Shown here one piece after another: positions 1 through 8,968 of a stretch of 64,000 nt of DNA; within the stretch, counting starts at the first letter, position 1, and each line of letters starts with the position of its first letter. Under the pieces are notes generated by a model, which saw only the letters and a program-made list of their open reading frames with translations, had not been told where the DNA came from and ran no database searches. A program made the position numbers and the translations under genes. This stretch comes from Symbiodinium natans (lineage: Eukaryota > Sar > Dinophyceae > Suessiales > Symbiodiniaceae): positions 374,228 through 438,227 of the forward strand of contig CAJNDS010002266.1 in assembly GCA_905221605.1 (NCBI GenBank), given 5' to 3'.

Positions 1-307
1 TGTCGGGCGACTCGACACCTCAGCCTCCACCCTCCCTCGAGCCTCTGGCTTTCATGTGCTCTTCATGCAGAGTTGCTGTAAACCCCGACGATTCTCTCGT
101 CATGCCCAGCAGGCCCCAGCTCGGGAACTCTTGCATCTAGAAGCCAAGCAACCCCTGAAGCCTGAAGACACCGACCCTAAACCCAGAGTTGGGCTTAGAA
201 CCCTAAATCCGAAAGCAAAACCCCAACACCCCGGATAAACCCTAGCCCGGTGGTGTCAAAGCCTAAACCATCAACTTAAAACCCGGCCCTAAACCCTAGA
301 AATTCAG

Positions 308-374
308 GATTCGGGCTTTCTTCTGGGCTTCCCCGGCCGGGGGCAACGCCAGCAAGGCGCTGCGGAACCGGCCG
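308..374 (+). CDS. Candidate internal exon
   Basis: Between ATTCAG and GTAATG, one frame reads IRAFFWASPAGGNASKALRN. The final 15 codons all have G/C third bases. It is short, and the opposite strand is also open. Confidence 0.28.
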
Positions 375-730
375 GTAATGTGCGCCTCGGCTTTCAGGGC
401 CCAGTGCTATAGGACTTCCTACTTTCGGGTTTCCAGGGGTAGCGTATCGCACATTTGGGCCAAAGTGTTCCTCAAGGAATCTACACAAGAAGAGGTCCCT
501 ACTCTCAGTGCGAAAACGGTACCTTCATGACAGCCGTGTCAAGCAGTAATAGCTTGTCTCAAACACAAACCCTAAACCCTAAACCCTAAATCCCAAGCCC
601 TCTAAGCCGTAAACCCAAAGACGCAAGACTCAGCCACTGGCCCAAGGAGGTCTGGCGAGCTGGGTCCAGCTGTAGCCTGGCACTTGCACCCCAGACCCGG
701 TAGCCACCCAAAACCTGATTCGCACAGGGA

Positions 731-825
731 AAACCCCTAAACCCTAAACCCTAAACCCTAAACCCTAAACCCTAAACCCTAAACCCTAAACCCTAAACCA
801 ACCCTAAACCCTAAACCCTAAACCG
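731..825 (+). repeat. Interstitial telomere-type array (CCCTAAA)n
   Basis: About 13 units of CCCTAAA with one break (ACCAACCC). Confidence 0.95.
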
Positions 826-937
826 AACCTCATCACTTTTAGGTTTAGGGCTCGGGCTAGGGGCCCTTGTCAGGATGAACTTCAGGCTGAGTCGCCATCA
901 GATGTCCTATTGAAAGAAACACATCTATGTTGTGTGC

Positions 938-944
938 ATGTATG

Positions 945-978
<34 letters not shown>

Positions 979-1110
979 TACATACATATATATATATATT
1001 AATATTTTTATGTACATATATATATATATACACGTATATCTATATATATATATATAGAGACATACCGGTGTATACAATACATATATATATATATATATGT
1101 ATATCTTGAA
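938..1110. repeat. TA-rich microsatellite
   Basis: Long runs of TA with interspersed CA and GT steps. ORFs through it encode only Tyr/Ile repeats. Confidence 0.95.
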
Positions 1111-1202
1111 ACGCTTCGGACTGAGCGCAAAGCCTTCAACCCTAAACCCAAAACCCTAAACCCTAAACCCTAAACCCTAAACCCGGAACTGTGAGAGTTT
1201 AG

Positions 1203-1289
1203 GGTTGGGAGTTCGGTTCGGGGGTCGAGCGCGTCATGTCCCACGTCTTCACGGCCTGCGTCTTCGCTGACCCACACGTCGTGGCCTAA
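1203..1289 (+). CDS. Candidate terminal exon after TTTAG
   Basis: Starts right after GAGTTTAG and reads 28 codons, GWEFGSGVERVMSHVFTACV then FADPHVVA, to TAA at 1287-1289. Nearly all third positions are G or C. Upstream is the CCCTAAA array 1138-1188. Confidence 0.35.
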   Translation, partial: GWEFGSGVERVMSHVFTACVFADPHVVA

Positions 1290-1481
1290 GCCGTGGGTTT
1301 GTGGACACAAAGAGCCCAACTCCAGTTGAACAGGTAAGCCCTGGACCTCAAACAACCTAACCTTAAAAGACCCAAACCCTGCACACCCTAACCCCTTGTG
1401 ACGGTTAGACAGTTAGACCCAGGCCTGTTTGCCAACGGGCCGGGTTGGGACTTCCAAAACTGAGGTGTTGGGATACACAAG

Positions 1482-1482
<1 letters not shown>

Positions 1483-1514
<32 letters not shown>

Positions 1515-1530
1515 TTAGAGAGAGAGAGTT

Positions 1531-1563
<33 letters not shown>

Positions 1564-1619
1564 GACAGAGAGAGGCAGAGAGACAGAGAGATCGAGAGAG
1601 AGAGAGAGAGCGCGCAAGA

Positions 1620-1651
<32 letters not shown>

Positions 1652-1704
1652 CAGAGAGAGAGAGAGAGACAGAGTGACAGAGGGCCAGAGAGACAGAGAG
1701 AGGA
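1483..1704 (+). repeat. GA-rich microsatellite
   Basis: About 220 bp of AGAGAG with occasional C or T. Frames through it give Arg/Glu or Leu/Ser repeats and are not genes. Confidence 0.95.
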
Positions 1705-2772
1705 ATCTGAGTTAGCGAGCGCAGTTCACCCAGGACTTCGGAAGCCTGGTCGATCAGACTCGGGGCCGGGCATAGCTCTGCAGATGCAGCCATCCCACCA
1801 CAGAGGACGACACGCTCCTTGGACCAATCTGGGCTTCAGTCTCTGCGGGCCAGCAACCACCTAGGATGAGCCCTAAACCCCAAAACCCTAGACCCGAAAC
1901 CCTAAACCCTAAACCATACACCCTAAACCCGAAAACCCAAAGAGCCCAAAGAGCCCAAAAGTTACTCCAGCGGCCGGCCGCTTGGGAAGCGCGGCCAGGG
2001 CTGGAGAAGCGCGGGCTCCGAAGGGAGCCGCCTCTTGTTTGTGGGGGTCTGGGGGGGGGACTGTAGGGATTTGGGGGTTTAGGGTTGAGGGTTTAGGGTT
2101 TGAGGTTTAGGGTTTAGGATTTTGGGCTTAGGGTTTGGGGGTTTTAGGTTTCAGGGCTCAGGGAGTAGGTTTGTGGGGATCGGGGTCGGGTTTGGGGCTC
2201 AGTGTTCAGGGTGGGTCTTCAGGGCCTGCGTAGTTGAGAGCCCCGTCTTTGTATACAAGAACCCACCAAATGTATGCCTTTGAGGGAATTGAGGGCTTGG
2301 TTCTGAACCCTAAGCCCGAAACCCCATAAACCCCAAACCACATAAACCCTAAACCCCCATTAAACCTTAAACCCTAAATCCTCAATCCTAAGCCCCATAA
2401 ACCTTAAACCCCAAACCTCAAGACTTTCTTTGGGGTCGGTGGTCTCACAGACAGCGTGGCGTTTTGACCTGGCCTTTGCCAAGCCAAAGATGCGATGCGG
2501 AGCCATACTTAGGGTTTAGAGTTTAGAGGTTTCGGGGTTAGGGCACAAAACCCAAAACCCTAAACCCCTGTGAGGGAGTTTGGCGTTTGCGGCTTAGTTT
2601 GGGGTTTCGGGCCACGCTGAAGTCAGGTGAAACGACGTAAAACCCTATGACTTGAAGCCCTCTACAGATTGGAGTCCTAAAAAAACCCTAAAACCCGAAA
2701 AATCCCAAGCCGTTCTACACAGAAACCGGTCCTAACCCTAAACCCTAATTCCCTAATCCCTCAAACCCCTAC

Positions 2773-2931
2773 ATGCCCAAACTCAAGCCAGAAAACGCAG
2801 CGGTCATGACGACATATGACGACCTCATGCTGTGGGCACGCCTGGGACATGCAGCGCCACTGAGCGCCACCATCCTCGACGTGCGCCGTGCTGATTTATG
2901 GGGTTTACGAAAAACAGGGACCCCAATATAG
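2773..2931 (+). CDS. Short ORF / candidate first exon
   Basis: An ATG opens a 52-codon frame, MPKLKPENAAVMTTYDDLML onward to ILDVRRADLWG, then runs into a short dispersed repeat (2900-2982) where it stops. The part before the repeat has strong codon bias. The repeat may be an intron or an insertion; a following coding-like island is at 3039-3116. Confidence 0.38.
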   Translation: MPKLKPENAAVMTTYDDLMLWARLGHAAPLSATILDVRRADLWGLRKTGTPI

Positions 2932-2982
2932 ACCTCCAAACAGTAGGATCCCCTGATAGTAAGGAGACTTTCGGAAAGCCCC
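2900..2982. repeat. Short dispersed repeat, family 2 copy
   Basis: GGGGTTTACGAAAA at one end and CTTTCGGAAAGCCCC at the other are imperfect inverses; the inside contains AATATAGACCTCCAAACAGT and AGGATCCCC. It lies between candidate exons 2773-2899 and 3039-3116. Confidence 0.6.
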
Positions 2983-3038
2983 ATATAGGGTTGAAAGGGT
3001 TTTGGGGTTTTTGGAGGGCCCCTAGATAGGGGTTTTAG

Positions 3039-3116
3039 GGCGATGCCAATGGCATGATAGTGAAATGCGGAAGACTGGAATTGGTCGTGGCCAGCTGGCA
3101 GCCCATGAGTCCGTGA
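3039..3116 (+). CDS. Candidate terminal exon
   Basis: After GGGGTTTTAG the frame reads GDANGMIVKCGRLELVVASW then QPMSP and stops at TGA. It could be the partner of 2773-2931 with the 2900-2982 repeat lying in the intron. The donor of that intron is not clear. Confidence 0.33.
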   Translation, partial: GDANGMIVKCGRLELVVASWQPMSP

Positions 3117-3168
3117 AGATCTACACTTCCGCAAGCCCAAACTAAGCTTTCAACAAGGCTTAGGCTTG

Positions 3169-3270
3169 GATTTAGGGTTTAGGGTTTAGGGTTTAGGGCT
3201 TAGGGTTTAGGCGGTTTAGGCGGTTTAGGCGGTTTAGGCGGTTTAGGGTTTGGGGTTTATAGGGTTTAGG
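3169..3270 (+). repeat. TTTAGGG array with a GGTTTAGGC variant block
   Basis: Perfect TTTAGGG units followed by five GGTTTAGGC-type units, then perfect units again. Confidence 0.9.
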
Positions 3271-3283
3271 TAGGTATACTTAC

Positions 3284-3362
3284 CACGCACGCGACTGAGC
3301 GAAGAATATGCGCAAGAGCAAAAAACGTCCAGACAGAAGCAGCTGCTGAGCTCCTCCGAACC
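3284..3362 (-). CDS. Candidate internal exon with strong donor
   Basis: On the minus strand GGATTAG precedes a 79-bp open segment (FGGAQQLLLSGRFLLLRIFF...) that ends TG before GTAAGTAT, a near-consensus 5' splice site. The strand is opposite to the neighbouring 2773-3116 candidate. Confidence 0.35.
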
Positions 3363-3445
3363 CTAATCCCTAACACCCACGTCCCTTTGTTGATGTGGGT
3401 TTAGGGTTCAGGGTTCAGGGTTCAGGGTTTAGGGTTTAGGGTGTC

Positions 3446-3495
3446 CTGGGATGCCCAGACGTCGCTCAGTCGATGGCCGGATGCATCTTCGCCGC
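3446..3495 (-). CDS. Candidate short exon
   Basis: Minus strand: CTAATTACGCCAG, with a branch-like CTAAT, precedes GGEDASGHRLSDVWASQ. No GT donor follows; a GA donor, known in dinoflagellates, would be needed. Weak on its own. Confidence 0.22.
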
Positions 3496-3809
3496 CTGGC
3501 GTAATTAGTTTTGCTGCAACCAGGCCCCCAAAACCCTGCAAAACCTACCTCTCTGGGAAGATCTCGAAGGTAGATCCCTTTAAGGGTGCCCTATGGTGCC
3601 CTAAAGTACCTGCCTCACGAAGTAGTGCAGGGGATGTATACTAGTTGGGTCAGCTCTCTCAGCAACCGGAAGGCCCCAACGTGATTTCCGGAGAGCTGCG
3701 AAACCCGAAACCCCAAACCCCAAACCCTAAACCCTAAACCCTAAACCCTATAAACCCTAAACCCTAAACCTAACTAAACCAAGCGGAGGAGGGTTGCCAT
3801 GAGACGCAC

Positions 3810-3831
3810 GGGGGGGGGGGGGGGGGGGGGG
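3810..3831 (+). repeat. Poly-G run, 22 bases
   Basis: Uninterrupted G run flanked by GAGACGCAC and GAGACGTGC. Confidence 0.95.
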
Positions 3832-4267
3832 AGACGTGCAAGGCCCACTGCGCAGGCGCCTGCCACATACAACCTTGGGTCTGACATGTTTTGTTTTCCG
3901 CGGTTTCGGGTCATTGTAACCCTAAACCCTAAACCCTAGCCCTAAACCCGAAACCCTAAAGTAGGGTCAATTTGGGAACACGCAATACGATTCGGACCAA
4001 GGAGGCTTGGGGACTAAGGGATTTAGGTGGCTTGCGGGCCTTGGCCTCGCAAAGCAAACAAATCTCCGCAGAGACCAAGATCTACTGCGCCCAAATCCCT
4101 AGACCCCTGATCCGCTGAAACTCTACACCCCTTAAAGCCCCCAAAACCCCTTAAACCCCTAGTGAGGGTCGCTATACCTCACGCACAATCGCTGCCCACA
4201 AACCTTCACATGCAAAGGCTGTCATTTTTGTTCGTTTCACGGGAGAGCTTCGAGGTTCAGGGCTTAG

Positions 4268-4328
4268 GACCAGTGCCGCCCTGTCGCAAGAATCCGCGTT
4301 GCGCCTGAGCCTGGTGTCTGGATGCTGA
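4268..4328 (+). CDS. Candidate short terminal exon
   Basis: After GGGCTTAG the frame reads TSAALSQESALRLSLVSGC and stops at TGA. A GT inside (after LSL) could be a donor instead. G/C-rich third positions. Confidence 0.27.
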
Positions 4329-5036
4329 GTCGAAGTTCAGGTGTTAGGGGGCTTGATAATCTGAAAGCTTAGAGCTGTGCTGGCCTTCAGTGGCATCATG
4401 GATTCTGTTTCGTGAATCCTAGCACATAAGCTTATACACCCATAAACTCCACAAAGCATATGACCCGACAAGCTATAATTATGTGTAATATAGACCCCCC
4501 AAATCTTCAGGGACCCTAAAATCGTAAACCCCCAACCCCCAAAACCCGGCCGGGTCAACTTCTTGTCGCGGCAACTTTGAAATATGGCTTCGGATAGGTG
4601 TAGGGACAGGATCTCTGGTACCACGGAGAGTATGGGCCTGGACCTGTGGTTCCTTATGTGAATTTACAGTATTTTGCCTGGCTTTGTTCGGGAGAAGGAA
4701 GGATACCAAATCTCGTAGCAAGTATACCGAGACATGAAGGTGAGGTCCTCTAGAAGACATAGAAAGCACCTCTCTAAAACCCGCAAGCCGGTAGCTCCTA
4801 AACTGCATGGCCTTCACCCTGAACCTCAATTAAGCCCTGAACCCTTAACCCTGAACCCTGAACCCTAAACCCTAGACCCTCAGGGTTAAGGGCTTCCTAC
4901 GGCCTACGCGCGCCCTAAATCCCAAACCTATGCACTGCACGCCCTCTAATCCCTAAACCATACCCCTCCAACCGAAAACATCGGAAGAGCCATATAAACC
5001 CTAGCCCCATAAACCCCACAAAAACCCCTAAACCCC

Positions 5037-5156
5037 ATGGACACCAGTTTAAAGCAGCAGAGCGGCGCAAGCCAGCCCAAAGGATGCACGCGGGCGCCAC
5101 TTACGATGCACCTCGGCGCGCAGTCTCGGGGCTTTCGGCGCTGCAGAGGGGTCTGA
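5037..5156 (+). CDS. Short ORF in a unique island
   Basis: An ATG opens 39 codons, MDTSLKQQSGASQPKGCTRA onward to RCRGV. A second plus frame through the same bases is also open, so it may be chance. It is followed by a GGGTTTA array. Confidence 0.22.
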   Translation: MDTSLKQQSGASQPKGCTRAPLTMHLGAQSRGFRRCRGV

Positions 5157-5644
5157 GGTTAAGGGGTTTAGGGTTTAGGGTTTAGGGTTTAGGGTTCCCC
5201 CCCTTATACCAAGAGTCCTTAGTAAAAATTCTAGAGCACTAATCCCTACCAGGGAGGGCATCCCAGGCTTTGGTTTTTTTGGCGCTTTAGGGGGTTATCA
5301 GCGGCTGAGGGTTTTGGGGGGGGTTTAAAGGAACCCAAATCTAAACCCTAAACCCTCAACCCTAAACCCTAAACCCTAAACCCTTTAGTTTAGAGGAACC
5401 CAAATCTGCAAGCCGAGGGGGTTCAACATGATCCTTGCCGGGTCGCGCGGCGCCCGTAACCGTCGGGGTTGCCTCCGCCAGTTTAGGGTTTAGGGTTTAG
5501 GGTTTAGGGCAACTCAGAGGCTTTTGGGAATTCTGAAAAGTCGAGAACTTGGTCCGAACATCCTCTGGAAGTGTAGTTGGGATCAAAAAAGTCGCTCCTG
5601 AGGTCCTTTGTCGTTGAGAATCGCATCAGATTCTAGATTCTGAC

Positions 5645-5733
5645 TGTTGCTGACTAGTCCTTAATGGAGATTCTATAAGGGGGGGGACACTATAATCCCC
5701 ATTAAGGGCTCTTAGTATATGGGGGGGACATCC
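5645..5733. repeat. Small fold-back element, family 1 copy
   Basis: The right arm (CCATTAAGGGCTCTTAGTAT, then GGGGGGGACATCCC) matches the family consensus; the left arm is altered. A degraded copy lies nearby at about 5194-5264. Confidence 0.6.
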
Positions 5734-6273
5734 CAAACTATGATGCCAACGCACCGAGCCACCAACAAAAGGCTCAAGCATCGAAAGCACCTCCCGATCC
5801 TGAGCCCCCAAACACGCTTTGAGAAGAACTTAAACCGCCATCGGCACCTTCTTCGTGCGGAGAGATCACTTGCCAGCTGCCTTGCCGCCTGCCAAGAATC
5901 GAGGTTTGGGGCTTGAGACCCCCAAACTCCCTAAACTCCAGAGCTCGGTTTGGTGGAGTGTGGTATTGGCAAACATGGAAGGTGGACATGCGGGAGGGCT
6001 GCTCGAATTCCGGACCCCGAAGCCTTGAGGCCGCATGGCTAGGGTTTGGAGACAGCCGGAGCGCTCAGAATTTGCCTCAACCTCACAGGCTCTCTTTTTG
6101 CAGCTGCCAAGAAGCCCGCATAGATCGGTCTTGTTGACGCCCTAACCCCGAAACCCTACATGCCTCAGGATACCGTGCTTCTTCTACTACAGACGACGGG
6201 CTCCTTGCTCGGGTTTAGGGGTTTAGGGCTTCCAAAGTCACAAGTCCCGAGCCCAACACAAGCTGACGAGTAG

Positions 6274-6398
6274 CCAGGCGCGCGCAGGCATGAGGGAAAG
6301 CCGCCAAACGTCATTGCAGTGGCGGCTGCCTTTTGGAAGGGTGTGACTGGTACCATGACTGTCATGGGGATCCTCATTGTCATACTATTATTCTCATT
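6274..6398 (+). CDS. Candidate exon encoding a transmembrane segment
   Basis: After GACGAGTAG the frame reads PGARRHEGKPPNVIAVAAAF and then a strongly hydrophobic stretch, VTGTMTVMGILIVILLFS, that fits one membrane helix. A GT (GTTCTC) follows two bases into a codon (TT). The next candidate exon, at 6470, supplies the missing base. The protein would be a membrane protein with a short cytosolic tail. Not recognised further. Confidence 0.42.
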
Positions 6399-6469
6399 GT
6401 TCTCTAATCTTCCTTTTTTTCTTTGTTTTTTTTGTTTTTTTTTTTTGGGGGGGGGGGGGGGGGCGGTAG

Positions 6470-6573
6470 CGAAATCATCCCAATGGGAAAGTTAAGTGGC
6501 CCTGGCGACTTGGAGAACTCCAAAGCGTCCTCCCCAACTCGCGTGAAGCCGAAGGACGAACAGCCAGCTAAGG
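6470..6573 (+). CDS. Candidate exon, hydrophilic tail after the membrane segment
   Basis: Begins after GCGGTAG. The C at 6470 completes TT|C, and the frame reads EIIPMGKLSGPGDLENSKAS followed by a lysine-rich SPTRVKPKDEQPAK. It ends AAG G just before GTTTAGGG at 6574, one more telomere-type donor. The intervening 6399-6469 starts GT, holds long T and G runs and ends TAG. No good following exon was found across the GGGCTTA array. Confidence 0.4.
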
Positions 6574-6728
6574 GTTTAGGGTTTAGGGTTGGGGGTTTAG
6601 GCTTAGGGCTTAGGGCTTAGGGCTTAGGGCTTAGGGCTTAGGGCTTAGGGCTTAGGGCTTAGGGCTTAGGGCTTAGGGCTTCGGGCTTGGGGCTTGGGGC
6701 TTAGGGCTTAGGGCTTAGGGCTTAGCCC
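6574..6728 (+). repeat. Array dominated by the GGGCTTA variant
   Basis: Two TTTAGGG units lead into about 18 units of GGGCTTA, with a few GGGCTTC/G changes. Confidence 0.93.
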
Positions 6729-6771
6729 CCTAAGCCCTAAAATGTTGCATGTAGTGTCCATGCCCTCTCAC

Positions 6772-6815
6772 CGGACTCATTGTCACATGAGTCCATTTGT
6801 CCGAATCGCGCCACC
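6772..6815 (-). CDS. Candidate internal exon with clean splice sites
   Basis: Minus strand: TTTTTTTCAG precedes 44 bases encoding VARFGQMDSCDNES, then GTGAGAG. Both sites are close to consensus. The segment lies inside a continuous 65-codon frame (6737-6934), so intron retention or no intron is also possible. Confidence 0.35.
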
Positions 6816-7099
6816 CTGAAAAAAACCCTGGGTTTTAAGTCGTCAACTGCTGACAATTCCAATTCCTGGGTGTGAAAAATGGGCCCTTCCTCGGCTTCTG
6901 AGAAAGCGAGGCCTGCAAACCTCAAATGCTCCACCCACCCCTCACCCTAGGCCCGTAACCCAGTCTTTCCCCAGCCTATGATACACGCCCTACACCGAAG
7001 CCCAAGCAGCCTCAACTCCGTAACTTTCAGTTTCACTGGGCTGAAGAGGAATTATGGCCCACACTCCCTATCCCGACTGTGGGGGTTCATGTGGCTGGA

Positions 7100-7215
7100 T
7101 ATGCCGAAGCCCAAACACCCCTTAAACCCTAAACCCTAAACCCTAAACCCTTAACCCTTAAACCCTAAGCTTGGGGTTTAGGGTTTAGGGTTTAGGGAAA
7201 CCCTAAACCCTAAAC
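7100..7215. repeat. Opposed telomere-type arrays
   Basis: CCCTAAA units meet TTTAGGG units near 7170 and CCCTAAA resumes near 7197, so the array changes orientation twice in 100 bp. Confidence 0.85.
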
Positions 7216-7222
7216 TCAAACC

Positions 7223-7270
7223 CTAGCCTGGGCGCTCGCCGCCCAAGAACAGCACGGGTGGCGGCCCGCC
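7223..7270 (-). CDS. Candidate very short terminal exon
   Basis: Minus strand: after CACTGAAG the bases encode GGPPPVLFLGGERPG and TAG. Codon bias is good but the length (48 bp) gives little power. Confidence 0.22.
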   Translation of the reverse strand, partial: GGPPPVLFLGGERPG

Positions 7271-8010
7271 CTTCAGTGTGCCTTTGGCTCCTCGCCGAAG
7301 AGGGGTTCATGTGGTACCTTAACGGGCTGGGGGCTTCGGAATCATGATTCAGATAGGCTAAGTACTCTAAGCCCTAAACCCGAAACCCTAAACCCCCAAA
7401 ACCCTAAATCCTAAACCCGAAACCCTAAACCCTACACCCCAAGACCAGATTCCTGGAGGCAGAGCCACTGCCCCGAAGTTCCGGCGGGGGAAAAAGTCCT
7501 GGGCTCCCTGCAAAGCCTCGGGATGAAGGCATCGTGGAATATACGGGTTCAGGGTTCAGGGTTTAGGCTTTAGGGTTTAGGGTTACATAAGCCCAAAAAA
7601 GTGTACACTTTCAGTTCCAAAAGTGCAAAGTGTACTCACTCAGCTGCTCAGTCATACGGGGTTTAGGGTGGTTTCGGGCTTGGGGTTTCGGGTTTGGGGC
7701 TTCTGGTTTAGGCTTTGGGGTTTAGGACTAGGGAATGAATGAAAACGGTGCCAGTACCGACACCCTACTACGCGTCCTGCATTCACCCTAAACCCTATAA
7801 TCCTAAACCCTAAACCCTAATCCTAAACCCCAGCATGTTTCGGGGTTCGACTCACATTGTGGCGGTGTGGCGGTCCTAGGGTTCATAGTGCTTCGGGTGT
7901 CTTTATAGGGATAGTGTTTCAACATTGTTGAAGTATAAAGGAATGATCATCAGATATGTAGATATATACATATACATATCTTCATACACACACACACATC
8001 TAGACATTCT

Positions 8011-8060
8011 GTATATATATATATATGCTCGCCCCCCCCCCCCATGATCCACACATTTGG
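8011..8060 (+). repeat. Inverted-pair repeat, left copy
   Basis: TA run, then a poly-C run, then ATGATCCACAC. The reverse complement of 11351-11400 matches over about 50 bp. Confidence 0.75.
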
Positions 8061-8084
8061 CCTCGGGAAGGGGGTTTTGGGAGG

Positions 8085-8968
8085 GGGGGGACTCCAGACT
8101 CCAGATTTCCAGAAAAAATCTGGAGTACCCCCGGACTCCAGACTCCAGATTTCCAGAAAAAATCTGGAGTACCCCCAGACTCCAGACTCCAGATTTCCAG
8201 AAAAAATCTGGAGTACCGGGGCCCCGGACTCCAGACTCCAGATTTCCAGAAAAAATCTGGAGTACCGGGACCCTGGACTCCAGATTCTGGAGTTTGTAAT
8301 CTGGAGTCTGGGGCCGCGGGTACTCCAGATTTTTTCTGGAAATCTGGAGTCTGGAGTCTGGGGCCCTGGGTACTCCAGATTTTTTCTGGAAATCTGGAGT
8401 CTGGAGTCCGGGGCCCCGGGTACTCCAGATTTTTTCTGGAAATCTGGAGTCTGGAGTCCGGGGCCCCGGTACTCCAGATTTTTTCTGGAAATCTGGAGTC
8501 TGGAGTCCGGGGCCCCGGGTACTCCAGATTTGTTCTGGAAATCTGGAGTCTGGAGTCCGGGGCCCCGGTACTCCAGATTTTTCCTGGAAATCTGGAGTCT
8601 GGAGTCCGGGGCCCAGTACTCCAGATTTTTGCTGGAAATCTGGAGTCTGGAGTCCGGGGCCCGGGTACTCCAGATTTTTTCTGGAAATCTGGAGTCTGGA
8701 GTCCGGGGCCCGGGTACTCCAGATTTTTTCTGGAAATCTGGAGTCTGGAGTCCGGGGCCCGGTACTCCAGATTTTTTCTGGAAATCTGGAGTCTGGAGTC
8801 CGGGGCCCGGGTACTCCAGATTTTTTCTGGAAATCTGGAGTCCGGGGCCCGGGTACTCCAGATTTTTTCTGGAAATCTGGAGTCTGGAGTCCGGGGCCCA
8901 GTACTCCAGATTTTTTCTGGAAATCTGGAGTCCGGGGCCCGGGTACTCCAGATTTTTTCTGGAAATCT
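8085..8968. repeat. Hairpin-unit tandem array with an orientation switch
   Basis: Units of about 42-50 bp contain ACTCCAGATTT and AAATCTGGAGT separated by a short spacer, so each unit can fold. Four units run in one direction (8085-8270) and fourteen in the other (8321-8968), meeting near 8290. Point changes are few. Long frames across it are by-products of the unit length. Confidence 0.93.

Larger units (their letters stand above)
1..8010. other. Mosaic of unique islands and telomere-type repeats
   Basis: Islands of about 50-300 bp alternate with perfect and degraded CCCTAAA/TTTAGGG blocks in both orientations, for example 568-592, 2060-2180, 2308-2425, 3918-3960, 5480-5510 and 7375-7440. 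Apart from the candidate exons listed separately I see no recognisable gene. Coding-like minus-strand frames also occur near 2430-2510 and 3960-4088. Confidence 0.7.

Noticed and set aside
1405-1864. Arg/Glu-rich and Leu/Ser-rich ORFs
   Set aside because: They read through the GA microsatellite. The end of the region (1720-1865) has some coding-like composition but no firm boundaries.
5386-5480. Candidate exon in the island 5390-5480
   Set aside because: One frame on each strand is open with equally good codon bias, so neither strand can be chosen.
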